A stretch of DNA of 64,000 bases, taken from NCBI RefSeq assembly GCF_048594095.1, contig NC_132809.1, forward strand, positions 9,131,103 to 9,195,102. Direction: 5' to 3'. Positions within the stretch are counted from its first letter, which is position 1; every line of letters starts with the position of its first letter. Origin of the DNA: Paramormyrops kingsleyae. Taxonomy: Eukaryota > Chordata > Actinopteri > Osteoglossiformes > Mormyridae. The position numbers and the translations under genes were made by a program. The notes beneath the pieces were generated by a model. It was not told the DNA's origin. It did no database searches and saw only the letters and a program-made list of their open reading frames with translations. This document shows, in pieces, positions 28,604-41,074 of the stretch.

Positions 28604-30102
28604 TTTTTTTTTTTTTTTATTGAAAATTTGCTCAGAAATACAAATGCAACAAAACATGCATTAAGGCAAAGATCCAGGGGTTCAAGGATAGCCAAACAGT
28701 ATACAGCAATAAATAAATCACATAACTAACATAAACTTTCCTCACAACATAAATAATCAAATACAAATTATAGAAAAACAGCAAAACGCGAGCATACATT
28801 TAAGGTTTTAATTGCCTTTTTGTTATAGGAGGTAGATAAAGATTTAATATAGATTTTAATATCTTCTTGAAAATAAGAAAAGTTCGGGGTAACTTTCATA
28901 ACTTTACATTTGTGGATAAAAAATTTCGCAAGCAAAATAATTAAATTGCAGAGAAAGTAAATATCCCCATATTTCTTCTCAAAAGTGAAAATCCCAAACA
29001 GAACATCCTTAAAGAAAAGCTCAAAGTCATTGTGTATAAAATTTACAATGAACTGGCAAATTTCTTGCCAAAGTTTTCTTGCATAAACACAATGCCAGAA
29101 AAGATGCAAGACAGTCTCTGGTTGCGAGTCACAAAAAGTACAGTTCACATCTATGCTTAAATTGAATTTTGACATAATAAAGGTTTTAACAGGATAGTAC
29201 TGATGAATAAGCTTAAAAGAGATCTCTTTAACCTTATTTACCAATAAATACTTGTTAGGAAGCGTCCAAACCTTTTCCCACGAAATATTTTCCACTGATC
29301 TGTTCCATTTTGAAATAGCTGAAGGAATGGACACCAAATCATTAAGAAAAAGACAGCGAATATTTCTGTTATTTTTCAAAGTAGATTTAAAACATATCCC
29401 ACCTACGTATGTGTCAACTGGGTCTGGGAGAGGCATTTCAGAACTTATCAAAGCACTGTTATAGCCCTTAAATAACATAGTTACACCATTCGGAATAGCA
29501 CCAAACACAGTGGTAAACTGTTTTGGAGTAACAGGAAAATTATAGTGAGAAAGAAATTCTTGATAAGTAAATAAGTAACCATTCTGATGAAATAACTGAC
29601 TAACCCGATTGATACCATTCTTAAACCAGTTCTCAAAAAATAGGGATTTATGTTTATAACATATATTCTTATTATTCCAAATGAAGTAACTGGTTGGAGA
29701 AAAATTGTGTTTGAAAATCATAGACCATGCTAAGAGTGCTTGTTTGTGGAAATTAGAAAGAGCAATAGGGATCTTCTCAATACTGTAGTTACATAACAAT
29801 AGAAAATTCAAGCCTCCCAACTGTGAAAAGACATATTCTGGTATAATATTCCATATACTGGATGGTTTTTTCAAGTAATTCCTCAACCAGTTAATCTTAA
29901 AGGTATTGTTTAACGTTGCAAAATCACAGATTTCTTAACGTAATGAGTCTTATTTTTCCATACAAAGTTATATAATTGTTGATCAATCTTTTTACATATT
30001 GCTTTATCGGGTTCTAAAGAGATGGCTGTGTATGTTAGACGTGAAATGCCTTCTGCCTTTGAAAGGAGAATCCTTCCTTTTAGAGATAAATCTCTCTGAA
30101 GC
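28604..30102 (-). mobile_element. 5'-truncated L1-like LINE insertion (1.5 kb)
   Basis: The poly(A) tail is at the cox5a-proximal end (T run on the plus strand, about 28604-28619), so the element lies on the minus strand. Both borders carry the perfect 14-base duplication cctacatccccgtt. It contains only the end of ORF2: first a segment reading like LSLKGRILLSKAEGISRL (about 30090-29940, closed by a stop), then the 372-codon frame at 28768-29886. The 5' truncation and variable-length duplication are typical of target-primed reverse transcription. Confidence 0.93.
28768..29886 (-). pseudogene. L1-like ORF2 C-terminal fragment
   Basis: 372 codons open, lacking endonuclease and reverse transcriptase catalytic domains. 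It contains a zf-RVT-type cluster, CTFCDSQPETVLHLFWHC (Cys-x2-Cys ... His-x4-Cys), found at the C-terminus of fish L1/Tx1-like ORF2 proteins. It is separated by a frame break from the preceding post-RT segment. It cannot encode an active element, but the long open frame suggests the insertion is not very old. Confidence 0.85.
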
Positions 30103-30116
30103 CCTACATCCCCGTT
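30103..30116. repeat. L1 target-site duplication, right copy
   Basis: cctacatccccgtt, identical to the left copy at 28590-28603. Confidence 0.93.
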
Positions 30117-30139
30117 GTAAAGGCGCTCAGCGGCAGGAA

Positions 30140-30147
30140 TGACGTCA
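30140..30147. promoter_or_regulatory. full CRE palindrome TGACGTCA
   Basis: Perfect CREB/ATF site in GC-rich DNA just beyond the L1 insertion. Before the insertion it would have been about 320 bp from the cox5a start codon, contiguous with the NRF-1 block. Confidence 0.45.
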
Positions 30148-33100
30148 GCCCTTGCGGTCGTCTATGGGAAAAGAGCGAAACTTTTTACACCAGTGAAGAA
30201 TAAGATCATGGCTTCTGAAGACTTTACTACATTAATTTAATTTTCACCATTACATGTCTATACTTTGAAATCGCTTTTAGGTGAAGACTTGATGCAATTT
30301 TAGTTGTTTTAAACCAGCGTATGTTACATGTGTTAATCAAATATTTGCTCCTTTAATTTAATATCGTCAGTGAATTATAAATAATTAATAACTGCAATAT
30401 TTCTTTATATGGGACCTTTAATCCCCCTACTCAGTGTTAAACCATATAATTGTTCTTTTGCTGTGTAACAAGCATTACATCCTTGAATCCTTATTGCACC
30501 CCGCTTTTAAATTACTCAATAATATTTTCATCTGAACTTCCATTCAAATCCACCAGATGGTAGTACCGACCAATCTTAATGGCGTTATTCTCGGCACGTT
30601 GAGACTGTATTGAGTGACATATAATTCATGATTAATGAAATGAATCTCTCAGGGCACTGTTGCAATATGGCCTTAGTAGAGATGTATTTTTGGAACGTGT
30701 TTTTAAAATTTTTTTGGAATCTTTTAAAATCAATGAAAAAAGGAGTGACAACCAATATAACGTGTTTTTGACTGTCAGTTTTTGTTTTATATTAACTACC
30801 CAAATAAACTTTGTCTATTTCACAGTCAGATATTCTCAGAATCTTCCCCTTATACATATATATATATATAAATGTATGAGTTAGTAAAAAACATGCCAAC
30901 ATAACCTGCTTACTAGTAAGAATTGAACTACTAACCAGTTATTTTATCTAATAGTTCTCTGAATGCCAGTATTCCTCAATACACAAAGTACTTTAATATT
31001 TCTCTGTATTTCATTCCTATTTTCCCAGATAGGAGGTGGAGTTGTCTTTCTTTAAAAATGTTTTCTTCTGTTTTGTTTAAGAGTTTTCTCATTTATTTGC
31101 ATTGGTTTATCTCAGCAGTCTAAGCCAGTTTCATTTGATTTCATTCAATTTAATTACATAATCAATTGTTATCGCTCTCTTTCTGAGAGTATGGACCATG
31201 TGGCTCAAACAAACACAAAGTGTGAAAAATTACAGGTCGCCTGGGTAACACCTACAGAAAATATTGGCGAAAAAAATACTTAATTTAGCAGGCTTGCAGA
31301 TAAGGACCAAGGAAAAATAAGAAATGACAATTTTCTAGATAAGAAAATAGGGAACCATCTGGTGGACATGAGATAGCAAACTCCCCAACCATCTAAGAAA
31401 CTCTGCTTTCATCAGCAGGATGGGGAAGAATAGCAGAGAATAAGTGTGATGTTCAAAATGGAATTCCTTTTACCTAGTCCATTCAACCTCTGCACCTCAT
31501 ATTAAAATGAAAAGAGAAAGCGAGAGAAAAACAGATTAATTTGAACAATTGCCATCCCATGGGGTGCATTTTTTGTCTCCTTTCATTGTAAGGAAAGTTG
31601 TAGGAATGGCATGGTAGCGCTAAACCTACTGTAAGTGCAATGCTGAAATATGCCGATAATACGGAATACGGAGTCACGGCGGTAAAAACACAGGCAGAGC
31701 AAGCAAGTCTTTAAATTTTACTGGTGGTGAAAACGATGCACATCGATGCACATCTAAATCTAAATAAACTGTATCTGTTTTCTTCAGCTAGTGGTTGAGG
31801 TCACATCTTAGCACTTTTATATTGACAAGTGATGCAAAGTGATTTCCAAATTATTATTAGTTCATGTAGCAGGAAGGACTTTGCTAGATCTACCATTTTG
31901 TAAAAGTAGTTCATATAAATTTGTTTAAAGGAAATATTCACCATTATTTTTAAAACTGTGAGCTATATATGGATTTCTGAGCAGCTCTAATAACATATTG
32001 ATCATCCTATCAGGTCATTTAACATTTACTGGTAATCTATGTGCAATGGAAGAAACAAATCATGCTAAAGTTTTATTTGCTTATTGTTAAACATATGCAG
32101 TGCATTTGTCATAGGAAGACAAGCATCCTCACTTCACATGACCTTGGTAACAAAAACTCCAAAAAGTCAAACTGGTATTAACAAAGCAATATATGCAATA
32201 CAACTACAGACCAAAAAAAAAAAGGCAGACTATCATCACCTATCATTTAAGCAATGCCCCATTCACTAAAGTGACAGCTCATACTCCTGATGAGAACAGG
32301 ACGGTAACATTTGTCAGCTGAACAATTTCGCTGGCCGGCAGTCTTGAGGGATCTCAGACAGGACATGCAATCAAGCTTGGCGACATGACGCATCTTGCAC
32401 CTGACAGTGAAGTATGCTAGGTGGATCGCAAGGCAAAAAAACGGGGAATATGAGTTATGTTGCTGGCATAACTGTGCTCCAGGAAACTTCAAGTTCTCTC
32501 CCCGTCATCATCACTTTCCGGATTTGCCTGCGGTATATTTCCACAATGGCATCAGGGAGTTCTAGACGCCGTTAGCCCGTTGAGCAAAAACTTAATTCAT
32601 TTTTGACGGTCCTACATAACAGCATGATGCGTGAAATCGTGAAAGTTGTCCTGTCTTTGTGAATAAGAGCATTTTAACGTGACGTCTTTAGGTACATACC
32701 TCATCCACATGTCCTACTGTATCACTCTTATTCAGCCACAACCACTACTTGCAGCGGTCAAATGAGATTTGTTCAGGATGCCATACTTCTTCCACGGTTT
32801 GTTCACTGTCCTCTCTCAGATAAACCATTCTGCTGTGCTGAACGTTAGTGGTACGGCTGTATTTTACACCAGTTCAAAAACACTGAGAGTGAGACTTGGG
32901 ATCAGTACCATCAAGCGAGTATGTTAACAATAGGGCAGCTCAGAGACTCAGAGAAGCGGGGCTTTGTTGTTCAAGCCATCTCCCTCTGTTCTGGTTCGTT
33001 TGATGGTGTTTGAGACCTCAGGGAAAAAAGTTAATTACTGGGTCTGCAATGGACTGAAAAACTGCCGATAGGCCTGCAGACGCTTTTTAAATGGCGCACG

Positions 33101-34643
33101 GAAAAAAAAAAAATTATGATTATCACTTGTTAATTATACTGGCACAGACAGGCTCAAAATACCACAGTAATTTGGAGGCACTGAAGACAAATCTCGTCAC
33201 ATCCCTACCACATCCATCAATGAACAGAGCCTGCTGGTCACGCCAGAGAAACTGATAGTGGAACAAATGCTTGAGGCACAGAAAGAAATTAATTAAAACT
33301 TAAAAAAAAGTTATTCCAAAGAGACACTATTAGGATATAAAATTATACCAAAAAATACATCATGCAGAAATAATTTATTGAAAAAGGCAGGTAATGCATT
33401 GACTTCATGCCTATTTACAGATTTACAAAGCATGTAGAAAAATCCACTTCACACACTCTGGGGTTGGTCGATTCACGCTCTCCTAGGATTGTAATGCACG
33501 CTTTAAGATAGATGCTTGAGGTGTACTTTATGAAATCTGTCCCCGTAGTCACAGACTGTGCCTCTGGCCTGCGTCCTGATCGATAGCACTGTCCGATGCC
33601 TTCCTGCTTTCAGCCCGAGAGCGGTCTGAGAGGCACGTTGAAACGTTGGCAGCAAGCGGGGTGATTCGCACGACTGGCCACTCAGTAATGCAGGGCGTTG
33701 AATCGGCACTGTTCTGCTCTCGCAGAGCTCTGTAAAGCGTGCATTTTTAACTGACTTGACAGTTTTATTGCATTCTGTTGCAAATATCGTCTCTCTGCGT
33801 TCAAATGCTCATATTTATACTGAGTTCTCTTTCAGAATCCCTGGCAAATCTGAACACTTTCTCTTACATCAGCATCTTTCTGAAGAACAAATCTTTTCAC
33901 GTTAGCTTTAGCACAGTCATCCTTGTTTCAGTGATAGTTCGTTAAACGGCATGCAAGTCACCAAAACAAAAAACAAAATGAAAACCTCCACATAGGTCCT
34001 TAATATAGAAATTATTCTAAGCCGTCATGTCTTTGGAGGATGGACAGATGAGATCAAAAGCGTTTTTGTCATGCTATTTATGAACACACTAAAACTTAAA
34101 ATTATTATGCTTAATTTTTGTCATTCAGTCTTCTGAGAACACCTTGTACCTAATTCCGTTTCTAAAATGTGTCCAAATAACCTGATCAACATATGTGATT
34201 AGGAGATGGATGGGTGCAAATAAATATTAAAATAAATAATTTAGATGAATGACATAGCGTCCTATCGTGATGCAGGAGCATTTCAAATGTGTTTTGCATT
34301 TTAAAATGCAGACTCTCCGGACAGCAGGCAGCTTAAAATGCAATGAGAGCAGTAGCAGTAGTAACCACGGGTGGCACCTGTGCGGCATAAATCCTAATAG
34401 ATAACGTGGGGGAGCTGCTAGGTGTATAAATGCGATGAGAATTTCAGAGTCTGGCAATCAGTTCTCATTCAGATGGACTCTGGCTGTTCAATTGTAATCA
34501 ATTTGCGCGTGTTTGCATGTCTCCCTGTTACATATTTATCGAGCACCGTGCCATGCAGAGTGGATACGACAGAGCCGTCAGTGCCAATTCTCTCCCAGGT
34601 GTGCAGCTGGCCCGAACGGGGTATCAGTTAATTGAAGTCCTGC
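30148..34643. other. intergenic between cox5a and rpp25
   Basis: No gene or clear transposon recognised. AT-rich with short homopolymers, a small (TA)n at about 30858-30870 and poly-A runs. The part nearest rpp25 may be its 3'UTR; the nearest AATAAA I see on the minus strand is at 33764-33769. Confidence 0.6.
33764..33769 (-). terminator. candidate rpp25 poly(A) signal
   Basis: AATAAA on the minus strand about 880 bases after the rpp25 stop. Position alone suggests the link; no downstream GU-rich element was scored. Confidence 0.3.
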
Positions 34644-35351
34644 CTATAGATGTGGTTTCTTGGAGCTGGGTTGGTGTGGGAGAGCATCAGGTAGCCTCTT
34701 GCTCGCCGGTTGTGTGATGTCTCTGTTCTCATCCTCCCTCTTGGATGGCGGCGCCCAGCCAACTCCGGGTGCAAGGGGCGGCTGGTATCCAGGCTCCTGA
34801 GGGTCCAGCGGGTCTTTGGAGAGGAGAATGCTGATGGCGGGCACCGTCCTGTGCACCGTCACCCCCGCCTTGGCTGCCCCGTCTTGGCTGCCCTCCCACA
34901 CCTCATGGACCATCTTCTGCTGCACTTTGGTTAGCTGGTGCAGTCCCTCTACCCGGCGTTTCAGGATCTCTGCGCAGGTGATGGTCTTGGTGACGGCACG
35001 TCCTGAGCCCACAAACACCAGCTGCCTGACGCCACCCCCGGTCCCCTGCTCCCCCTGCACTCGCGCCAAAGCAAAACCCATGAGGTTGTGAATCTTGCTT
35101 CCTTCTTTGACCCTCATTTCCAGCACCCCTGCCGGCAGGTCCGGGAAGGGGCTGGGGGTAGCTTCCTCGGTTCGGCACACCCTCCGGATGCCTCCCTGCC
35201 CTTGCTTCAGGGGGCTGGGTGCAAGTTCCCCAGAAGGCAAGGCAGGAGGGGGTACATCTAGGCTAGTAACTTTGCCTGCAACAGAAGGCTGGCTAGTAAA
35301 AGTCTGCACCGGCATGGGGTGGAACAAATCGGGGACCACGCTGACCTCCAT
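34644..35351 (-). CDS. rpp25: rpp25, ribonuclease P/MRP protein subunit p25 (Alba domain)
   Basis: Nuclear/nucleolar RNA-binding protein; in vertebrates p25 pairs with Rpp20 and binds the P3 region of RNase P and MRP RNAs used in tRNA and rRNA processing. The start is ATG at 35351 (MEVSVVPDLF); the frame stays open 30 codons further upstream but without an ATG. Length 235 aa versus about 199 in human RPP25. The Alba domain covers about residues 76-180: MRVKEGSKIHNLMGFAL, then FVGSGRAVTKTITCAEILKR, RRVEGLHQLTKV, then ISILLSKDPLDPQEPGYQPP. TKTITCAEILKRR and the LLSKD...DP..PGYQPP block match RPP25 better than RPP25L, and adjacency to cox5a agrees. The 75-residue N-terminus (Pro/Ser-rich) is longer than in mammals. 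The basic tail SKKPHL ends the protein. It is intronless in the coding part. Confidence 0.95.
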   Translation of the reverse strand: MEVSVVPDLFHPMPVQTFTSQPSVAGKVTSLDVPPPALPSGELAPSPLKQGQGGIRRVCRTEEATPSPFPDLPAGVLEMRVKEGSKIHNLMGFALARVQGEQGTGGGVRQLVFVGSGRAVTKTITCAEILKRRVEGLHQLTKVQQKMVHEVWEGSQDGAAKAGVTVHRTVPAISILLSKDPLDPQEPGYQPPLAPGVGWAPPSKREDENRDITQPASKRLPDALPHQPSSKKPHL

Positions 35352-36260
35352 GGAAGCTCCTCTTGTCTCATTTGGGTTCTCTTCAGTAAGCTCTCTCTCT
35401 GTGCTACCCTCCAGAAGCCTGCAGCCTACAACCTGAGACAACTTTAACGCTCAATGCAGTTCACAGTCCCTTGCGTCACGGCTGTTCCATGAACCGTGAT
35501 CCAGCGAGGAACTCTTTCCCACGATGACACTCGCATGGTACCCATACAGCAGCACGTCCACAGAAACAAGTCATTACTGAAGCTTTCTCAATGTGGCCAT
35601 TGATCAAAGAGTCCAGCCACGCTGATGGTTCACCAGGAAATTGCTGAGTCGAAGGGAAGAACAAGAGCAGGTGGAGGCTTAAGCTTTAAGACGTCGGGCA
35701 GACCCTACGTTTGCGGACAGTTGGCACTGTCACTGACGGTATTTCAGTATTGTGCTAACGTGACAAAGAAAGAGCATAGCGGGAGGAAGAATTCACTCAG
35801 TGAAAAGTTTTCTTCCTTTTCCCTCCTTTTGAAGAGGCAAACACTTCGTTTACAGACCTTCCCGGTTCGGTGTCTTCTTCCAGTCCTCATCAAGTTTTTA
35901 GTTTCCTCACTCATGAGCAGAACAGGAAGAACCACAAAAAAAACTCTTCAGCTCCCCTCGTCTGGCTCAGGATGGTCCAGTTTCTCCAGTGTAAAATCCT
36001 GCGAGTAGGAAGCTCACGGGGAGGTCTCCCAGTAAGTTTCACATGACGCTGGGGGGCTAAAGGTTTCCCCAACACCTGCTTCGGCGATGGGCAGCAAAGT
36101 CTGCTGATTCTCAACACACAACTACCAAACGTGTGAGGGACAGCTGCTGCTTCACAAACGGTTGTTGGAGGGCCTATGTGATTGAGGGAGAGAGAGAGGC
36201 AGAGGGAGAGTGGTGGGGAGGGGGGGGCAACCCTCTTAAAGGGACAGCGTTTCATATGAG
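35352..36260 (-). promoter_or_regulatory. rpp25 upstream region (5'UTR/promoter, not resolved)
   Basis: Sequence upstream of the rpp25 start. It contains a possible acceptor (gttgtctcag at 35431-35440), suggesting that a noncoding first exon lies further upstream, and a GA-rich tract at 36180-36230. No TATA box or clear CpG island was identified. Confidence 0.3.
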
Positions 36261-38756
36261 ATGCTGCATTGAGCCTTGCTCTCTAGAAATGTAACAGTAG
36301 GAAACCAGATCTGATGTGATTATAGATTAAGTTATCAGGAGATCACCATGTGGTATTGTGAGACGCTCTAAATAACAATTACACTTTTCATTTTTACTTT
36401 AAGCAGACTTGTTGGATCTTTTTACGTTGACATCAATTGGCTGATTAACCACAAGCAAGAAGCATAATGGTCCTTTCCAGTTTTGTGTGCAACATTTACA
36501 TTTAATGCATGTAACATTTTAAAAAAGAAATAATAATCTGAGCAACAAATAGTTTGCTACCCGTGTTTATTCAAATATAAACACAGAATTGTGAAACACT
36601 TTTAGATTCGTTTATTAAAGTTGCATACGAAGTCTACATGAAGTGAAATACTTAGTGTCTATATTTTTATATAGTGTTTTTAATGTATGTTATAAAAGTT
36701 CCACTAAATTGTTATATACCTGATTAAAAAAAAATCAGTTGAACTTATGGTGCAGACTGGCACTTTATGATCACTTTATAATTTTGGGATTATTGGTGAT
36801 TTTACACCTGGCTGTGTAAAGCTGCAGAAATAAGAAATGAACGGGCCTTTACCTCACTGTCAGCTTTATACTTTTGCCTACATCTTGCTGTGGGTTACAC
36901 TTTGTATAATGCCTGTTTTATTTGCCCCTCAGAAATCCGACAAAGTCGCATCAGCATTTCTATACCTCCTGAAGTCGCCACACAGGTTTCCATGGGTACG
37001 GGGCGGGTTGAAGACTCCCCGTGAATGAACGGCTGTGAGTTCGTAAATGTACAGCCCTGGTACCTACTGCGCCCCCCCCCCCCAGCTCACAGAGGACGGG
37101 GGCATCTCTTTTCATCAGTGACTGGCAGCTAGTTGAATCATTGAAGAGAGCTTAACTGACAGTAGGAGCCTAAGGAAACTCAAATATCCTCTGTAAACCT
37201 GCTGTCAGTCCACTGTCTGTGTCTTTATGGAGAATCGGCGTGTTGGAGATGTATTGGTGTAAAGCCAGTGTAGGGGTGCCCACCACAATGGCATCTTAGT
37301 GTAATGCTTACACCTGTACCTGGGCGTTCACTAGAAGCTCAGCCTAGCTGCACTTCTGCCTGGTCGACTCCTTGACAGCAACAACTTTGTAATGTTTTAC
37401 TTGACTTATACATTACTTTAGACAAAAGCATCTGAATAACAAAATATAGAAAATATAATGTAAATGAAAATGTGTCGTTGGAATTTGGGTCTATTTCATA
37501 ATCTCCTGAGACCCCACCCATTCATTTATGTCCATTATAGTGGACATTTTATTTTTGCATCTATCTTTTCACTAATGTTAGGAAACGTATTTATTCCTGT
37601 GGTGCTCTAAAGAGGACATGCTGTGAAATTAAAAATAAAAATAAATTAGAAAAAAATCTAAATTGTAAGATGTCTTATTTCCTCCAAAGACAAATAACCC
37701 AAAATTGAAGGACACTTTTTTCCATGGGTCTCAGGAGGATATAAAACTGCAGCCATTCGAGTTCAATCCTTGTATCTTGGGAATCTCTATAACACTAGAT
37801 GAAAATATTCACTGGTTCACCAGGGTAACTTACCAGGTAAGAGGATTAGTGTAGGAGAATCCTCATCTTTTTTAAAGGTGCTCAGTGCTGCTGGGGTTTT
37901 ACCATTAATTTGCTCACTGAGCTGAAGGTTGGGATCAGCGGGTATAGTGGCTGATACGAGCACTTCTCCTTTGCTCCATCTCTCTCCCCCTCCTCTCCCA
38001 CATCCCACCTCCTTTATCCTGCTTTTTCTCCCCTCCTGCCTACTCCTTTTCCACTCTTTCGCTTGGGTTTGCAGTGATGTGAGGGACGGGGAAGCCTCTG
38101 TGACTGCCCCCGTCTGCCAGAGCCCGTCCTCCTCACCGCAGGAGACACGGCCGTTAATGTAGCATGCCTCGCCCCATGAGGAGAGGAGAAAGCCAGTGAG
38201 CGAGTGGGGGGGGGGGGAGAGGGGGCACAAAGTGATTATTCTGCTGTTTGGGTGCAATTAACCCAATCTGTCAGAACATGCTGGAGCGCTGCCTAAGGGC
38301 AGAATAGAGAAAACGAGGATGCGAGAGCATCACAGAAAGATACGGCCATCACTGAGCATCCCTGCCCGGCGATCGAGCTTCTGGCAGACTCCAGATTTAG
38401 CCTCCGATAATGATTTCTGGGCCTTTTATTTAATCTTTGAATCATCTAAAATTTTGTCAGGTATTTCTGCTGCTTCGCATAAGGTTTGGTCTTTGTGTAT
38501 CACGTCTAGGTCGCTTCCTGGCTTTGTGCCCTAGCTTGCCTGCGATAGACTCTAGATGACCCAGACTAGGATAAGTGGTAAGCAGGTGGATGGAAATTTT
38601 GTTTTTCAAAAAACAAAGAAACAGCTTCACACTGACAAAAAAAAAACATTAGTAAATTTCACAATATAAAATAAAGGTTCAAAATATCAACCTACATTTC
38701 TGACATGCTTAGATACGGGAGGTGACACATTTCAGTAATCATCCTGGCACCAGCAT
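36261..38756. other. gene-free stretch upstream of rpp25
   Basis: No exon recognised. It contains C/G runs at about 37073-37083 and 38207-38217 and a pyrimidine-rich segment (37965-38060). At about 38530-38600 there is a decayed piece of a common fish repeat ('gataagtggtaagcaggtgg'). Confidence 0.55.
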
Positions 38757-39271
38757 ATAAAGTGCCAGTCAAAAGTTTGGACACGCCAAGACTACAGCGA
38801 TAGTGTCACATCACAAGACTTGGCCACCTGACCTAAACTGAATAGAAATGGTTTTGGAGGAGTTTGACCAGAGAGTGAAGGAAAAGCCGCCAATGAGAGC
38901 TCAAGATATGTGGGACCTCCTTCAGGAGAGCTGAAAGAGCATCCCAGGAGGCCACCTCATGGAACTGGAGTAGAGGGGAATGTAAGGTCAGCTAGTCAAT
39001 GGAGTGATTGGGATTAAGGGCCCAATAGAGGCGTCACTCTGCTGACCACTGGATTTGAACCGGCAACCTTCTGAGTCCCAAACCACAAATCTGCCCCCCC
39101 ACCCAACAAAGTAAATTTTTTTGTTTAGTACTTTTCTGATCAGTGCATAATTCCGTATGTTATTTTATTGCTTTCATGATTCACGTGATATTCGTAATTA
39201 TTCTAAATTGTAGAAAGTATGAATAACATTTCTGTGGGTAGCTCTGTCCAAACCTTTAACTGGTACAGTAT
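38757..39271. mobile_element. Tc1-like element, internally deleted (about 515 bp)
   Basis: The left end tgccagtcaaaagtttggac (38763-38782) and the inverted right end actgtaccagttaaaggttt/ggac (to about 39271) are typical Tc1 inverted repeats. Between them lies a remnant of the transposase 3' part, with phrases such as ggttttggaggagtttgacc and gtgaaggaaaagccgcc (about 38850-38950). A segment with a SINE-like phrase (ggatttgaaccggcaacc, 39052-39069) follows. No functional transposase. Confidence 0.8.
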
Positions 39272-40700
39272 GTAACCATTAGATTCTTATCACTATAGAA
39301 AACAGCTCTACTCTGCTGCCTTTCCAAGCAACCGACCTGTCTAAAGTAGGACAGGGGTAACACACAGAGCTGGCAGAGTGGTGTGTAATCGTCCACCAAG
39401 CTTTCCTTGGGGCCACCCTGCTGCCCGTGGCTCTGTGGTTCTGCTCCACAAACCTGCAACCTGCTCTTGCAGGAAACAGCAGAAGCTACAAGATGTGAAA
39501 TCTGTCCGTGCAGGCTGTTTCTGAGCCACGGCAGAACGGGATGTAACGGGGTGCAGAAGTGTAAGTGAACTGGAGTGTGCGACAGAAAAAAGATTAAAGG
39601 AAAGGCCAGAGTTCGGCCGCGATGCTTCTCTCTCCATCGTTCCGATGGCTGTGTACAGCACAGTCTATAATTTTGCAGGAGCCAGCGGGCACCAGTACCA
39701 GTTCTTTTTTGGCTTTAGTTTTTCTTGTCACACTTTCTTCCAGGGTGACAAAATGGCACCATTAGCCAACAGAGAAAGGAGGGGTGTTGGTCTGGGGAAA
39801 GAGGATGCGGTTCTCTCTCCCCCCGCCCCAACCCCCCTCGTGACGCCCCCTCTTACAGAGGCTTGTGGCCTCTTCACGCTGCAATGCAGATGTATCGTGG
39901 GATTACAGAACACTTCGATCCAGTCTGCAGGGAAAGGACGGACAGAAAGGGACCAGGCCAAAATAAATGTAGACAGACAGAGAGCGGAAGGGAGAAAGTG
40001 TCTAATAATGACAGAAAAATGCTATAATTACGGAGGTAGTGGTTCAGTTTGTTTAACGCTGCCACAGCAGAAACAGCAGCCAAAATAACCATTAGCATGT
40101 ATTCTAGCGTAAAGCGCTACATCTGTAATGAGGGGAGGCGATGTTGTATATGTTTGTTGTGTATTATTGTGTGCACTGTTTATTTATAACAGACAGGAAA
40201 AGTCAACAATGTCAGGCAAAGAAATCATTCTGAATTTGAGTTTGGGAAGAGTGCATAAAGAGATAGACTGAACCTGTAGGGAACACAGAAAACTCACACA
40301 AGCTTATCGTGGCCATTCAGATGCCCCAGATGCTGACAGACAAAGACACTGTCAGTCCTTCCCCTGCATTGATAAGTCACTTTATTGTCATTGCACACAC
40401 ATGAAACGAAATTGAGATTCTTCCAAGCGTCACAATAAGGGTGGGCGAGATTAAAAAAAAGTAAATTAAAATAATAAAAACAATGTAAAGCCAGTGTATT
40501 GTTGTGTACTGTTTTTTTTTCTTGACTGAAGATGGCTTCCATATTTATGTTTTCCAAAATCACTGTTTAAACATACAGAACCTGGGGACTAAACCAGGAC
40601 ACACCTTGGGTGGCACGTCAGCCCGTCACACGGAATGTGCTGTGTACAGCACTGCTACCTGAACCATGTCTTTGGGCTGTGGGAGGAAGCTCAGGCAGGT
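39272..40700. other. gene-free stretch
   Basis: No gene recognised. Plus-strand frames are open but without similarity to known families. At about 40573-40700 a decayed common fish repeat leads into the (CA)n at 40708. Confidence 0.5.
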
Positions 40701-40704
40701 ATGT

Positions 40705-40707
<3 letters not shown>

Positions 40708-40736
<29 letters not shown>
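40708..40736. repeat. (CA)n microsatellite
   Basis: About 14 CA units directly left of inverted-repeat element copy B. Confidence 0.95.
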
Positions 40737-40738
<2 letters not shown>

Positions 40739-40747
40739 AAGTTGGTC

Positions 40748-41010
40748 TACCTATCTAAATGGGGACCGTCCATTCATTTCTATGGGAAAAACCCTAATCT
40801 CATTCATGACACCCTTAACCTCTACCCATCCCTAACCATAACCATAAGTAACCAACCCAAATACAAGACTTTTGGGATTTTTACTTTTTTGTTTGCATTC
40901 ACAGATGTTTATGAAACTGAGGTTATCCAAATGGGGACCTCAAAAGATGTCCCCAAAAGTAGGGAAATTTTAGGTTTTACTACACTTTGGGGACAATTTG
41001 GTCCCAAAAT
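40748..41010. repeat. CA-linked inverted-repeat element, copy B
   Basis: Begins acctatctaaatggggacc and ends ggacaatttggtcccaaaat. It shares with copy C the catt...tatgggaaaa, ccctaacc...ataagtaacc and ttgcattcacaga blocks. Confidence 0.8.
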
Positions 41011-41029
41011 GTGATCTATGCAGCAAACC

Positions 41030-41030
<1 letters not shown>

Positions 41031-41060
<30 letters not shown>
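41031..41060. repeat. (CA)n microsatellite
   Basis: CA tract between element copies B and C. Confidence 0.95.
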
Positions 41061-41061
<1 letters not shown>

Positions 41062-41074
41062 TGTAGGGTATACA

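Noticed and set aside
37817..38257. Minus-strand 146-codon frame
   Set aside because: Low-complexity Lys/Arg/Ser composition over a pyrimidine-rich stretch; no family recognised and no supporting splice or promoter context.
39645..40088. Plus-strand 147-codon frame
   Set aside because: No similarity or domain; composition is not protein-like and it begins in ordinary intergenic DNA.
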